From an uncultured Pseudomonadales bacterium (GTDB lineage Bacteria > Pseudomonadota > Gammaproteobacteria > Pseudomonadales > Azotimanducaceae), in NCBI GenBank assembly GCA_937775265.1, contig CALKBV010000004.1, positions 142,221 to 206,220 on the forward strand: a DNA stretch of 64,000 bases. Direction: 5' to 3'. A model generated the notes under the pieces. That model was not told where the DNA came from and did not search any database. It saw only the letters and a list, made by a program, of their open reading frames with translations. Each line of letters begins with the position of its first letter. Position 1 is the stretch's first letter. The translations under genes and the position numbers were made by a program. Shown here piece by piece: positions 41,509 through 49,859 of this stretch.

Positions 41509-41648
41509 CGAGTTCGCACCCAAGAACAGCAGACCGCGGTGGCTATTTCCCGCTAAACTAACAGTTTTTGAATTGACGCATTCATAATGCTCACTCCGTT
41601 CGTACTCAGAATTGAGCTTTTCGGACGGGAACTAACCAGGAGAAAAAT

Positions 41649-42845
41649 TTGGATTCTCAATTTTCAGCCTCCGATGAAGCATTTCGAGGTGAAGTCAGGT
41701 TATTCCTCACTGAAAACCTTAGCAAGGAGCTACGTGAAGCCGGTCGCAAAAAAACCAGCATTTGGCAGGAAAAGAGCTCGGCCATGGCCTGGCAGAAATT
41801 GTTGTTCGACAAAGGCTGGGCAGCGCCCGAATGGCCGGCAGAATACGGCGGGACAGACTGGTCGCTGACCCAGAGATATATATTTTCCCAGGAGTGCGCC
41901 CGCGCAGAAACACCGGGTATATCTCCCATGGGATTGAAGATGTGCGGACCTATGCTAATAGGCTACGGAACCAAAGAGCAAAAGGACTATTACCTGCCAA
42001 GGATCCTGTCCGGTGAACATATCTGGTGCCAGGGATATTCGGAGCCTGGCGCAGGGTCCGACCTTGCATCATTGAAAACCTTTGCTGCCTGTGATGGCGA
42101 CGACTACATCGTTAACGGTACAAAAATATGGACCAGTTTCGCACAACACTCCAACATGATGTTCGCACTGGTCAGAACGTCAACCGAAGGCAAGGTTCAG
42201 CAAGGTATTTCGTTCCTGTTGATCGATATGGACACGCCGGGGATAAAAATCGAACCTATCATCAACCTTGAAGGGTCACACGAACTTAACCAGGTCTTCT
42301 TTGATGATGTGCGAGTCCCCAGGGCAAACCGGGTCGGTAAGGAAAATGATGGCTGGTCTGTTGCAAAGTATCTGCTGGAGTTCGAGCGATTTTCAATTTC
42401 ATCAATAGAGCTCCGTCGGCTCATTAACCGCACGCGACGTTTGGCTAATGAAACCGGCACTACAGGGGATTCACTGTCTGACAATCCCGCGTTCCTTGGA
42501 AAACTGGCACAGCTGGAGATCAATGCGCTTGCCATGGAGACATCAGAACAAAGAGTGCTGGCCAACCTTAGTGCCGGGAATCGACCGGGCTCAGTTTCTT
42601 CCGTATTAAATGCCACTAGTGCAGAAACACTGCAAAAAGCCGATGAACTAGCCATTGAAGTAGCGGCCTACTACGGGCTCCCCTATCAACCAGAGGCACT
42701 TGAAGTCGGCGGACCATCACCTATTGGTTCCACAATCACGCTACCCCTGATGCCAAGCTATATGAACAACAGGATGCGAACCATTGCGGGTGGATCAGCC
42801 GAGGTTCAACGCAATATTGTGGCCAAGGCTATCCTGGAGCTATAA
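41649..42845 (+). CDS. Acyl-CoA dehydrogenase
   Basis: A 398-residue flavoprotein with the three-domain acyl-CoA dehydrogenase fold: N-terminal helices (SASDEAFRGEVRLFL), the central motif WCQGYSEPGAGSDLASLKT that contacts FAD and substrate, VNGTKIWTSFAQ, and the C-terminal helices ending with GGSAEVQRNIVAKAIL. It belongs to the FadE-like group common in sterol and long-chain catabolism. The start is TTG at 41649 with AGGAG seven bases upstream. The gene is alone on this strand. Confidence 0.9.
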   Translation: MDSQFSASDEAFRGEVRLFLTENLSKELREAGRKKTSIWQEKSSAMAWQKLLFDKGWAAPEWPAEYGGTDWSLTQRYIFSQECARAETPGISPMGLKMCGPMLIGYGTKEQKDYYLPRILSGEHIWCQGYSEPGAGSDLASLKTFAACDGDDYIVNGTKIWTSFAQHSNMMFALVRTSTEGKVQQGISFLLIDMDTPGIKIEPIINLEGSHELNQVFFDDVRVPRANRVGKENDGWSVAKYLLEFERFSISSIELRRLINRTRRLANETGTTGDSLSDNPAFLGKLAQLEINALAMETSEQRVLANLSAGNRPGSVSSVLNATSAETLQKADELAIEVAAYYGLPYQPEALEVGGPSPIGSTITLPLMPSYMNNRMRTIAGGSAEVQRNIVAKAILEL

Positions 42846-42914
42846 CCCGAAATCGCTTGATGAAAAATAAGTGCTACCAGAAAAACGATGGGGCGACCAA
42901 CAAGCGGACTGCTT

Positions 42915-43526
42915 CTAAAGCGTCATCATCAGAAACCCTGTCAGAGCGGCATTGTTCGGTGCGAGCGACGGACTAACCAGCGACTTCATCTCAAGAATTG
43001 CTTTTCGGTAGCCGTCATAAAATTCCCAGCTGGGTCTCGGCTTGTAGTCCAGATCCAGCTCCAGCTTCTGTACAATGTTCTTGGCGGTCGTCGGCTTCAC
43101 AAAAACTTCTTTCTGCGGCCGGTAGTAAACCAAGCCAATTGTCACCAGACTCCATTTGGCCATCTTCCTTTCTGCAAGGAACTCAACCACCTCGGTCAAA
43201 CCTTTCTTTTGGTTCCCATGAAAGAGCTTCTTGTACGACGCGACGAGTCTTACTCGATCATCCGAGTTCAGGTCATTCACCATATCCCTGAATTTTGGTT
43301 TCTCGAACAGCGACACCATCGACGATCGCGAAACCAGCTTAACCATGTTCTCCAGCAACGCGTTGGGTTTATCAAATTCCTTTTTTGCGAGGACTTTTTT
43401 GGCGAAGATGGTCATCTTGTCCACCCGATGGCGCTTACCAACCTTTTCAAGCCCGGCGTCTGCAAATCCGTCAGGGTAAGACTGCAGAAAATGTGCCTCG
43501 GCGATCTTCAGCTTATTGATGTTCAA
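42915..43526 (-). CDS. Conserved-looking protein of unknown function, coupled to a Nif11-like peptide
   Basis: A 203-residue soluble protein, mostly helical, rich in Lys and Leu, with no signal peptide or membrane helix (MNINKLKIAEAHFLQSYPDG start). No domain is recognised. The TTG start at 43526 overlaps the TGA of the upstream 59-residue Nif11-like frame (TTGA), a strong hint of translational coupling. An overlapping plus-strand frame (42888-43604) is Arg/His/Leu-rich and looks like a shadow. The partner suggests this protein could act with or on the small peptide, but that is inference. Confidence 0.65.
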   Translation of the reverse strand: MNINKLKIAEAHFLQSYPDGFADAGLEKVGKRHRVDKMTIFAKKVLAKKEFDKPNALLENMVKLVSRSSMVSLFEKPKFRDMVNDLNSDDRVRLVASYKKLFHGNQKKGLTEVVEFLAERKMAKWSLVTIGLVYYRPQKEVFVKPTTAKNIVQKLELDLDYKPRPSWEFYDGYRKAILEMKSLVSPSLAPNNAALTGFLMMTL

Positions 43527-43702
43527 GAAACAGAACCCATACCCCGGATCATCGCAGACACTACTTCGCAGGGTTTACAGGAAGCCCCGACGGATGCTGA
43601 ATGATCCAGAAATGCAGACTCACCGGGTTCCCTGACTTTTCGCCTAAGCCCAAGGTCTGTTTCGAGCAACGTAATAAATCTTTCACCATTGTCGACACTC
43701 AT
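43523..43702 (-). CDS. Nif11-like small protein (59 residues)
   Basis: A frame from ATG 43702, with GGGGGA six bases upstream, to TGA at 43523. The sequence begins MSVDNGERFITLLETDLGLR, then has a break, an FLDHSASVGASCKPC turn and the helix CEVVSAMIRG. This is the pattern of the Nif11 domain: MSxxNxxxFxxxLxxDxxLRxK, then FxxxAxxxGxxxxxxEVxxA. Nif11 domains serve as leader peptides of RiPP precursors or as small nitrogen-fixation-linked proteins. There is no long core peptide after the domain. It is coupled by overlap with the gene at 42915. Confidence 0.55.
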   Translation of the reverse strand: MSVDNGERFITLLETDLGLRRKVREPGESAFLDHSASVGASCKPCEVVSAMIRGMGSVS

Positions 43703-43757
43703 TACTATCCCCCATTTTGTAGTAAACCCATCCTATACTGCAGACTACCTTTAGCCC

Positions 43758-43877
43758 ATGGAACCATTAACCGATAAGCGAGACCCTATGATCGTTACTC
43801 GGAATCTGTTCGACAACTGGAAACAGCAGCATGAGGAATGGAATGGTGTTAATGACCTGATTCGCGAAGCGGGCTAG
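43758..43877 (+). CDS. Possible 39-residue protein divergent from the Nif11-like gene
   Basis: ATG 43758 (or the in-frame ATG 43788) opens a frame encoding a hydrophilic peptide with Trp-rich helical character (NLFDNWKQQHEEWNGVNDLI) to TAG 43877. No strong Shine-Dalgarno is visible. The composition is more protein-like than chance, but the evidence is thin. It lies in the gap between the Nif11-like gene and the PQQ dehydrogenase gene. Confidence 0.25.
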   Translation: MEPLTDKRDPMIVTRNLFDNWKQQHEEWNGVNDLIREAG

Positions 43878-43902
43878 GGAACACCCCCTATCCAGACACC
43901 CT

Positions 43903-45840
43903 CTATTGCGGCGCCGCAAACACCATCAACAGGTTACCCGGCTCATGGTTGTACAAGCCATAACCAGAGTTTATAACCACATGACCATCCACAATTGCTG
44001 GACCTGCACCACTCATACTACCGCCATACCCCGTAACACCGTTGATTCCGACTCGTTCAGGTCGGGTATCGAACTCCCACAATAGTTCTCCGTTTCCCGA
44101 AGCATACGCCCTGACAAATCCATCCAGGTGGCCTGCAAATACTGCACCGGGAATAGAAGTCACGGGCGAGCTGATACCGGGGTCGCAGAATTCATCTTCG
44201 TCATAACACACATTTGACTGGACATTACTCCAGAGCAGTTTGCCGGTATTCGCATCGATACTATGGATTCCGGGACGAGCCTGCTCAGGATCAAGGTAAT
44301 CGCCATTACGGGTATTGTTCATATCGTTGATCGGCACATACAGCTGGGTATCCGCGGCAGACATCCCAAAGTGAATGCCTCCCTGTATGCTGCCCCGCCC
44401 TACATCAGTCGTCCAAAGCACCTCAGCTTTATTGTCAGGGTCAAGAGCATACACAGTGCCATTCTTATGGCCGGCAAGCAGGATATCTTTATCTCCATCG
44501 AGCTCAACGATAAGAATACTGGAACCATGATCAAAATCTGGCCCATTTTCCGGTGGACAGTTTGGGTTATTAGCCATCATGCAGGCTACATTCCAGGCAT
44601 CGCCACTGGTGGATTGACGAGTCCACACTCGAGCACCGGTCGCCATATCAATCGCAAGAACCGCATCTGAATTTCCATCCGGGGGTGAAGAATAGTTTTC
44701 TCCCGTCCCTACATAGATCAGTCCACGCTTACGATCCACAGTAGGGCTGCTCCAGACCGGCGCGCCGGATGGCGCCAACACCCTTGTACCAACACTTGTT
44801 CTGCTAACCTCTGAAGGCTTTCCTCCAATAGTATAGTGGCGCCACAGGACACTACCATTGGTCCCGTCTATCGCCAGGACACTCCCCCGGAATGTACAAC
44901 ATTCATATTCCGGATCAGCCGCAGGAATAACTTCCAGCGACGACACTGGAACAAATAACGTGCCCTCGTGAAAAGCCGGGGTTGCCGTCAACGTCGCACT
45001 GGGATGCTCATCCGCCTTTAAAGACCAGACGAGTTCCCCGGTCAGGGCATTAACCGCATAGAAACGCGCAATGATGTCTCCGAAATAGGCGAGCGGCGGA
45101 TTGTCTTTTGAAATTGGCGCCTCTGATAGCGATAACACAATGCCAGTCCTGACTTCCGCTGCAGCGCTAAACGCCCACCTGGCGCAACCTGTTTCCAGGT
45201 CAAGCGCATAGACACGGCCTTCCTGCGAACCAACAAAGACAGTGCCCATGGCTACCGTAGGTTGCGATCTGGCCCGAAACGCATGAGGAAAAGCAAATGC
45301 CCATTTCAATTCAAGGTGCGGGATTTCAGGAACCGTTAACCCCGCTACCGTCGAAGGGGAATATCTATTGGTATCGTGCCCCCAGTTGACAGCCTGAGCC
45401 GGGGAAGAAAGATCAAAATCACCGTCAGTACACATAGGTGGCTCAATCACCTTCAGAGCCGCGCCACCAGCAAGCTTTGTTCGAGTGAGATACTCTGTAA
45501 TCAGTATCTTGTCCTCATCAGTCAATGCCTCGGCCTGCACACTCATCGCACCGTCGTTCATTGCTTGATAAACGACAGATGCATCCATCATTTCAAGCCA
45601 TGAAAAGTGCGGGGCCCTTGAAACAGTGCCATCGTGACAACCGCTGCAGCTCTCTTCATATAATCCCTTACCGGGATGAGTAGACCGGTCGAAGTCAGAT
45701 GCACCGGTTTGCATGTCGTCAGTCGACGTCAGCAATTCTAGTTCCGTTGACGCAATCACAAGGGCGCCTTCAGTATCAGTCTGCTCACATCCTGCGATTA
45801 GGAAACTGAGTAAAACAAGAAACGTTGCTCGAATTGCCAT
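43903..45840 (-). CDS. PQQ-dependent dehydrogenase with N-terminal cytochrome c, lipoprotein (PVA-dehydrogenase-like)
   Basis: A 645-residue envelope protein. Lipobox LIAGC lies at residues 14-18 from ATG 45840 (GGAG upstream; ATG 45852 is also possible). A c-type haem site C-S-G-C-H is near residue 65, in a small cytochrome domain up to about residue 130. The rest is an eight-bladed PQQ-type beta propeller with repeated GxVYALD, TGxxxW and VYVGTGENYSSPP elements. This order matches polyvinyl-alcohol dehydrogenases, which oxidise secondary alcohols and pass electrons to cytochrome c. The true substrate is probably another alcohol. No PQQ synthesis genes are in the window. Confidence 0.83.
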   Translation of the reverse strand: MAIRATFLVLLSFLIAGCEQTDTEGALVIASTELELLTSTDDMQTGASDFDRSTHPGKGLYEESCSGCHDGTVSRAPHFSWLEMMDASVVYQAMNDGAMSVQAEALTDEDKILITEYLTRTKLAGGAALKVIEPPMCTDGDFDLSSPAQAVNWGHDTNRYSPSTVAGLTVPEIPHLELKWAFAFPHAFRARSQPTVAMGTVFVGSQEGRVYALDLETGCARWAFSAAAEVRTGIVLSLSEAPISKDNPPLAYFGDIIARFYAVNALTGELVWSLKADEHPSATLTATPAFHEGTLFVPVSSLEVIPAADPEYECCTFRGSVLAIDGTNGSVLWRHYTIGGKPSEVSRTSVGTRVLAPSGAPVWSSPTVDRKRGLIYVGTGENYSSPPDGNSDAVLAIDMATGARVWTRQSTSGDAWNVACMMANNPNCPPENGPDFDHGSSILIVELDGDKDILLAGHKNGTVYALDPDNKAEVLWTTDVGRGSIQGGIHFGMSAADTQLYVPINDMNNTRNGDYLDPEQARPGIHSIDANTGKLLWSNVQSNVCYDEDEFCDPGISSPVTSIPGAVFAGHLDGFVRAYASGNGELLWEFDTRPERVGINGVTGYGGSMSGAGPAIVDGHVVINSGYGLYNHEPGNLLMVFAAPQ

Positions 45841-46002
45841 CCTAAACTCCATTACTGTAATTCCATTATCATGATTCTATAGCGACAATACTGACGAGGT
45901 ACGAAACATCTTTCAACCTTACTGTCCCCACACTCGCCAGGCGGGTAGGTTTGTACAAAAAACTCAGCTACAGTAAGACCACTCCTGATACAGACCCTGT
46001 TC

Positions 46003-47277
46003 TTGAAAGCATTTGATGCCATCATTATCGGCGCAGGCGTGATTGGATGCTCCATATCACTGGCCCTTGCCCGCCGCGGAATAAAAACGCTGAACGTAGA
46101 TGCCCTGCCGTCCGCTGGTTATGGTTCCACCAGCCACTCTTCAGCAATCGTCCGACCGTTCTATTCGCACGAAACTTCCTGCGCCCTTGCACACGAGGCG
46201 CGACATCGCTGGTTAGGCTGGCGCGAATTTCTTGACTACGCACCCGGACCCATTGCCCGTTATGTTGAAACAGGCGGCCTGGTCCTGATCCGGGATGGAA
46301 CAGATCATCAGTACGAAAACAACCTCGCTATGCTGGACAACGTCGGCGTTGAATTCCAGAGACTCTCACCACAGGAAATCGAAAAAAAATATCCAGGAAT
46401 CAGCCTACGTGCCTACGGCCCGCCAAGACGCCAGCATGAAGAGGGCTTCGGCGAACCCGTTGCTGGTGAAATCACAGGTGGCATTTTCATACCCGCTTCA
46501 GGTTACGTATCTGATCCACAACTCGCTGCCAGCAACTTGCAGGTCGCAGCAGAACACGAAGGAAGCACTTTTAGTTTTAACGTTCGCGTAACAGACATTC
46601 TACGCGGAGGCGGAGCCATCTCAGGCGTACAGCTTGGTGATGGCGATATCATCTGCGCACCGACGGTCGTTAACGCCGCAGGGCCGCACTCTTCTGTCAT
46701 CAACGACCTGGCAGGCATCACAAGCAGCCTGAATATAAGAACCAAACCTCATCGCCATGAGGTGGCTTATCTAAAAGCACCTCCCGGTTATCGGCAAAAT
46801 GCCGGGTTCATTGTCGATCTCGATGCGGGTGTTTACCAGAGACCCGATAGCGCAGACATGCTGATCGGTTCAGCGGATCCAGACTGCGATCCGCCAGAAA
46901 TTGTGGATCCCGATGACTACAACGACCAGCTTACAGCCCAATGGACCGCACAGGCAGTTCGCGCAGCCCAGCGCTGGCCGGAACTGGGCATCGAGAACAA
47001 CGCCCGGGGAACGGTCGGTTTGTACGACGTCTCAGACGACTGGATTCCCATCTACGATCGAACCGAATTGCCCGGCTTCTACCTGGCTATTGGCACCAGC
47101 GGTAACCAGTTCAAGAACGCCCCGGTTGTTGGTGACCTAATGGCTGCCATCATCGAAAATAGGGATCATGATTCAGCGCCATCATTACTGAACCTGAAGA
47201 GCCTCAAGCGCTCCGTCAACCTCTCTTTCTATTCCAGAAACCGAGATATTCAGGAAACAGCATCGGTTATGGCATAG
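46003..47277 (+). CDS. FAD-dependent oxidoreductase, DAO family
   Basis: A 424-residue D-amino-acid-oxidase/sarcosine-oxidase-beta-like flavoprotein. The FAD motif is IIIGAGVIGC at residues 7-16, followed by a NVDALPSAGYGSTSHSSA segment. Later parts include VVNAAGPHSS and the C-terminal YLAIGTSGNQFKNAPVVGDLM. It would oxidise an amine or N-methyl amino acid with release of an imine or aldehyde. The start is a TTG at 46003 without a clear Shine-Dalgarno. The MFS permease gene follows after 3 bases, so they form an operon and may handle the same compound. Confidence 0.83.
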   Translation: MKAFDAIIIGAGVIGCSISLALARRGIKTLNVDALPSAGYGSTSHSSAIVRPFYSHETSCALAHEARHRWLGWREFLDYAPGPIARYVETGGLVLIRDGTDHQYENNLAMLDNVGVEFQRLSPQEIEKKYPGISLRAYGPPRRQHEEGFGEPVAGEITGGIFIPASGYVSDPQLAASNLQVAAEHEGSTFSFNVRVTDILRGGGAISGVQLGDGDIICAPTVVNAAGPHSSVINDLAGITSSLNIRTKPHRHEVAYLKAPPGYRQNAGFIVDLDAGVYQRPDSADMLIGSADPDCDPPEIVDPDDYNDQLTAQWTAQAVRAAQRWPELGIENNARGTVGLYDVSDDWIPIYDRTELPGFYLAIGTSGNQFKNAPVVGDLMAAIIENRDHDSAPSLLNLKSLKRSVNLSFYSRNRDIQETASVMA

Positions 47278-47280
47278 GCA

Positions 47281-48486
47281 ATGCAATTCCCTCAGAAGGA
47301 AGTACACAATAAACAGTATCTATTCGCCTTAATCATAGCGGGCACAATTCTGGGACTCGCGGGAACTGACCTGGTCTTACCGGCCGTACCCACGCTTCCA
47401 GAATATATCAAAGGAACCCTCAGTCAGGCCCAACTTGTGCTTGCGGCATTTACCGCGGGCACCGCCATCGGACTCCTGGTTTTTGGTGAACTGGGCGCAC
47501 GGTACGATAAAAAGTCGTTATTGCTCGGCACCCTTGCCGCCTACTCAATCACATCTTTCCTATGCTCATTCAGCGGGACGATTCTTGAACTTGTGGGCTA
47601 CCGGGTAGTACAGGGATTCTTCGCTGCAGCCCCTGCCGTGTTTGCTCCCGGCATAATCCGCCTGCTGTTTGACGACCGAAGCGCGTTACGCGCGCTGGGT
47701 TTAATGGGGAGCATTGAATCGGTAGTTCCTGCTCTCGCACCGGTTGCTGGTACCTGGTTACTATACTACACGGATTGGCGCGCTTCCTTTTTTATTACAG
47801 CGGGGCTTACCTTTTTACTGTCCATCATCTGGTTATTTACACCCGCCCTTCCAACGGGCTCTGCAGTGCAACAAGACAAGGTTTCCAGATCAAGCTATTT
47901 GGCATTGTTGCGATCCGCCACTTTTTTACGCTACGCGCTAAGCCAGGCATTCACCCTTGGCGGTCTGTTGATCTTCGTCTTCGGTGCTCCCACAGTGCTC
48001 ACAATCGGTATGAACGGTAGCTTGGGAGATTTCGTGATAATGCAAGTCATCGGCATTACATTATTTATCATCGCCTCCAATACAGTGCATTCCCTGGTGG
48101 AACGGTTTGGCCCCGAGTGGACTATCTGGTTTGGTTCCGGCCTGGCAGCCACAGGGAGTGTCGCAATCCTGATTTACGCATTAGTCACCCCGAACCGGGA
48201 GCCTGCAATGCTCTGGATTCTGTTTGCATTTGTTAACCTGGGGCTAGGGATCCGCGGTCCACCGGGCTTCTACCAGGCCATTATCGCTTCCGGAGACAAC
48301 GACGCCAGAGGCGCCGCACTGGTGATCCTGCTGGTATTCGCTACGACGTCTATCGGTACAGCATTACTTGCACCATTTATTACCCTGGGACTTCTGCCAT
48401 TGGCAGCGACCGCGGCAGCAGTTAGCGTTAGCGCTCTTGTAGCGCTCTTTTTCTTTCCACCTATGATTGCGACGAAGGATCTATGA
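47281..48486 (+). CDS. MFS transporter, Bcr/CflA-like
   Basis: A 401-residue permease with about 12 transmembrane helices. TM1 carries GTDLVLPAVPTLPEYI and the first half has YRVVQGFFAAAPAVFAPGIIR and TDWRASFF, marks of the Bcr/CflA drug-export group. It begins 3 bases after the oxidase stop, hence probably co-translated. Transport of the oxidase substrate or product is inferred. Its end overlaps the end of the convergent small gene at 48481 by 6 bases. Confidence 0.83.
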   Translation: MQFPQKEVHNKQYLFALIIAGTILGLAGTDLVLPAVPTLPEYIKGTLSQAQLVLAAFTAGTAIGLLVFGELGARYDKKSLLLGTLAAYSITSFLCSFSGTILELVGYRVVQGFFAAAPAVFAPGIIRLLFDDRSALRALGLMGSIESVVPALAPVAGTWLLYYTDWRASFFITAGLTFLLSIIWLFTPALPTGSAVQQDKVSRSSYLALLRSATFLRYALSQAFTLGGLLIFVFGAPTVLTIGMNGSLGDFVIMQVIGITLFIIASNTVHSLVERFGPEWTIWFGSGLAATGSVAILIYALVTPNREPAMLWILFAFVNLGLGIRGPPGFYQAIIASGDNDARGAALVILLVFATTSIGTALLAPFITLGLLPLAATAAAVSVSALVALFFFPPMIATKDL

Positions 48487-48693
48487 GGTGTTAATTTGTC
48501 CCGACGATCGATAGGCTTGACTGGCATCCTGGGGAACATAAGGGTCCTCAAGGTATTGGGCCAGCCGGTTTTTGATCTCGATATACTGCTCGTTGCCTTC
48601 TGACCGCAGATACTTGTCGCGTACTTCCCTATACTTTCGTTTCAGCGCTTCCTTGTCTATTTGATCTGCGCTGTTATCCACGGCTTCAGACAT
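48481..48693 (-). CDS. Small protein resembling the N-terminal extension of Baeyer-Villiger monooxygenases
   Basis: A 70-residue hydrophilic protein. Residues 14-55 (KEALKRKYREVRDKYLRSEG, then NEQYIEIKNRLAQYLEDPYV) have the pattern found before the FAD domain in many flavin monooxygenases, like YRDFKEAR and FSRYLEDVY in the enzyme at 38698. No FAD domain follows in any frame; the frame ends at 48481. It is either a free-standing remnant of a lost monooxygenase or an independent small protein. It lies upstream of nothing else on this strand. Confidence 0.55.
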   Translation of the reverse strand: MSEAVDNSADQIDKEALKRKYREVRDKYLRSEGNEQYIEIKNRLAQYLEDPYVPQDASQAYRSSGQINTS

Positions 48694-48732
48694 ACCCCGT
48701 CATTCCAAAATGACTTTCATACTTGTTTTGGT

Positions 48733-49734
48733 TTACGAAATATTTTTTCTGACCGCTGGTAGAACATGATTAGCAATATACTCAATCCTCCTGCTGCCAT
48801 GTTCCACCGATTCACCGGGGAACTGCGCCCAGAAGTGAATATCCTTTATGCCAGGGTGCCCTAGCAGCAGTGTAGTTAATGCTTCAATCGCTCCCGCACC
48901 GTCCATGAGTTCGTAAAGGCCGCCTGCAATGGCGCTTTCCGAATTCTCAAATAACGGCGTTTCAGCTGGCGGCCCGAAAGCGCCCCAACTGATATACTCG
49001 TTTGTCTGGTAGAGAACATTGCCGCCGACTTCTACAGCCTCTTTTTCGGGATCATCTGCAATGATCCCCCAATGCCCCGCATAGATAGCCGCATCCCTGC
49101 CGGCTCTTTTCGCGGCACTGGTGTATTCCTCAAGTCCGATACCCCCCGTGGAAAGAAATCCGTCGCCCAGTCGTGCTGCTCTGTCAATGGCAGGTTCCGC
49201 CATGCCACCCATCAGTAACCTTGGAATAGACTCCGGGGTCGGGCTGACCTTGATACCCTCTATGTCATATCGCTTACCGTGATGCAAAATCGGCTCACCC
49301 GACCAAGCCTGTCGAATGATAGAAACACCCTCTTCCATCAGGCTGGGCCTGTGACTAATCTTCCGCCCGAAATAGTCGAACTCCAGTTGTCGGTATCCAA
49401 GGCCCACGCCAAGATCGAACCGGCCACCTGTCAAAATGGCAAGCGCTGCAGCGTCCTCAGCCAACCGCACCGGGTCCGCCAGAGGTAACAACATCAAATT
49501 AGTACCAATCTGCATTCTAGAGGTTCGCTCGCCGATAGCGGCTGCGACAACCAACGGCGATGGGCAATACCCATCCTCGACAAAATGATGTTCAGTCAGC
49601 CAAACGGAATCAAACCCGATGGTCTCTGCCCACGCAATCTGTTCGAGTGAATCACGATAGAGCTTCTCGAAGCTCACCTGATGGCCTGGATTTCGGAAGT
49701 CGTACCACAAACCGAAATTAATGGAACGCGTCAT
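48733..49734 (-). CDS. LLM-class flavin-dependent oxidoreductase
   Basis: A 333-residue luciferase-like monooxygenase with a TIM-barrel fold. The N-terminal INFGLWYDFRNP, then WAETIGFDSVWLTEHHFVEDGYCPSPLVVAAAIGERT is the diagnostic part, with EHH near the FMN site. GGRFDLGVGLGYRQLEFDYFG also fits. Such enzymes use FMNH2 or F420 to oxidise diverse organics; the substrate is not known. ATG 49734 (GAG upstream) is preferred over TTG 49746. It precedes the small gene at 48481 and could be co-transcribed with it. Confidence 0.85.
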   Translation of the reverse strand: MTRSINFGLWYDFRNPGHQVSFEKLYRDSLEQIAWAETIGFDSVWLTEHHFVEDGYCPSPLVVAAAIGERTSRMQIGTNLMLLPLADPVRLAEDAAALAILTGGRFDLGVGLGYRQLEFDYFGRKISHRPSLMEEGVSIIRQAWSGEPILHHGKRYDIEGIKVSPTPESIPRLLMGGMAEPAIDRAARLGDGFLSTGGIGLEEYTSAAKRAGRDAAIYAGHWGIIADDPEKEAVEVGGNVLYQTNEYISWGAFGPPAETPLFENSESAIAGGLYELMDGAGAIEALTTLLLGHPGIKDIHFWAQFPGESVEHGSRRIEYIANHVLPAVRKNIS

Positions 49735-49859
49735 GGCAAATCTCAAAATAATTTAAAGCCCTAGCCTAATGCCACAGTACCTCCAGACGCAAATAGAATT
49801 CCCGATTTACCTGCACTGGAAATCGGCGTATTTTGAAGGTAACGAATTGTGAGGATCCG

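Noticed and set aside
42888..43604. Plus-strand frame of 238 residues
   Set aside because: Overlaps the minus-strand 203-residue gene and the Nif11-like frame. Its composition is rich in Arg, His and Leu, typical of an antisense shadow, and no ribosome binding site or domain is seen.
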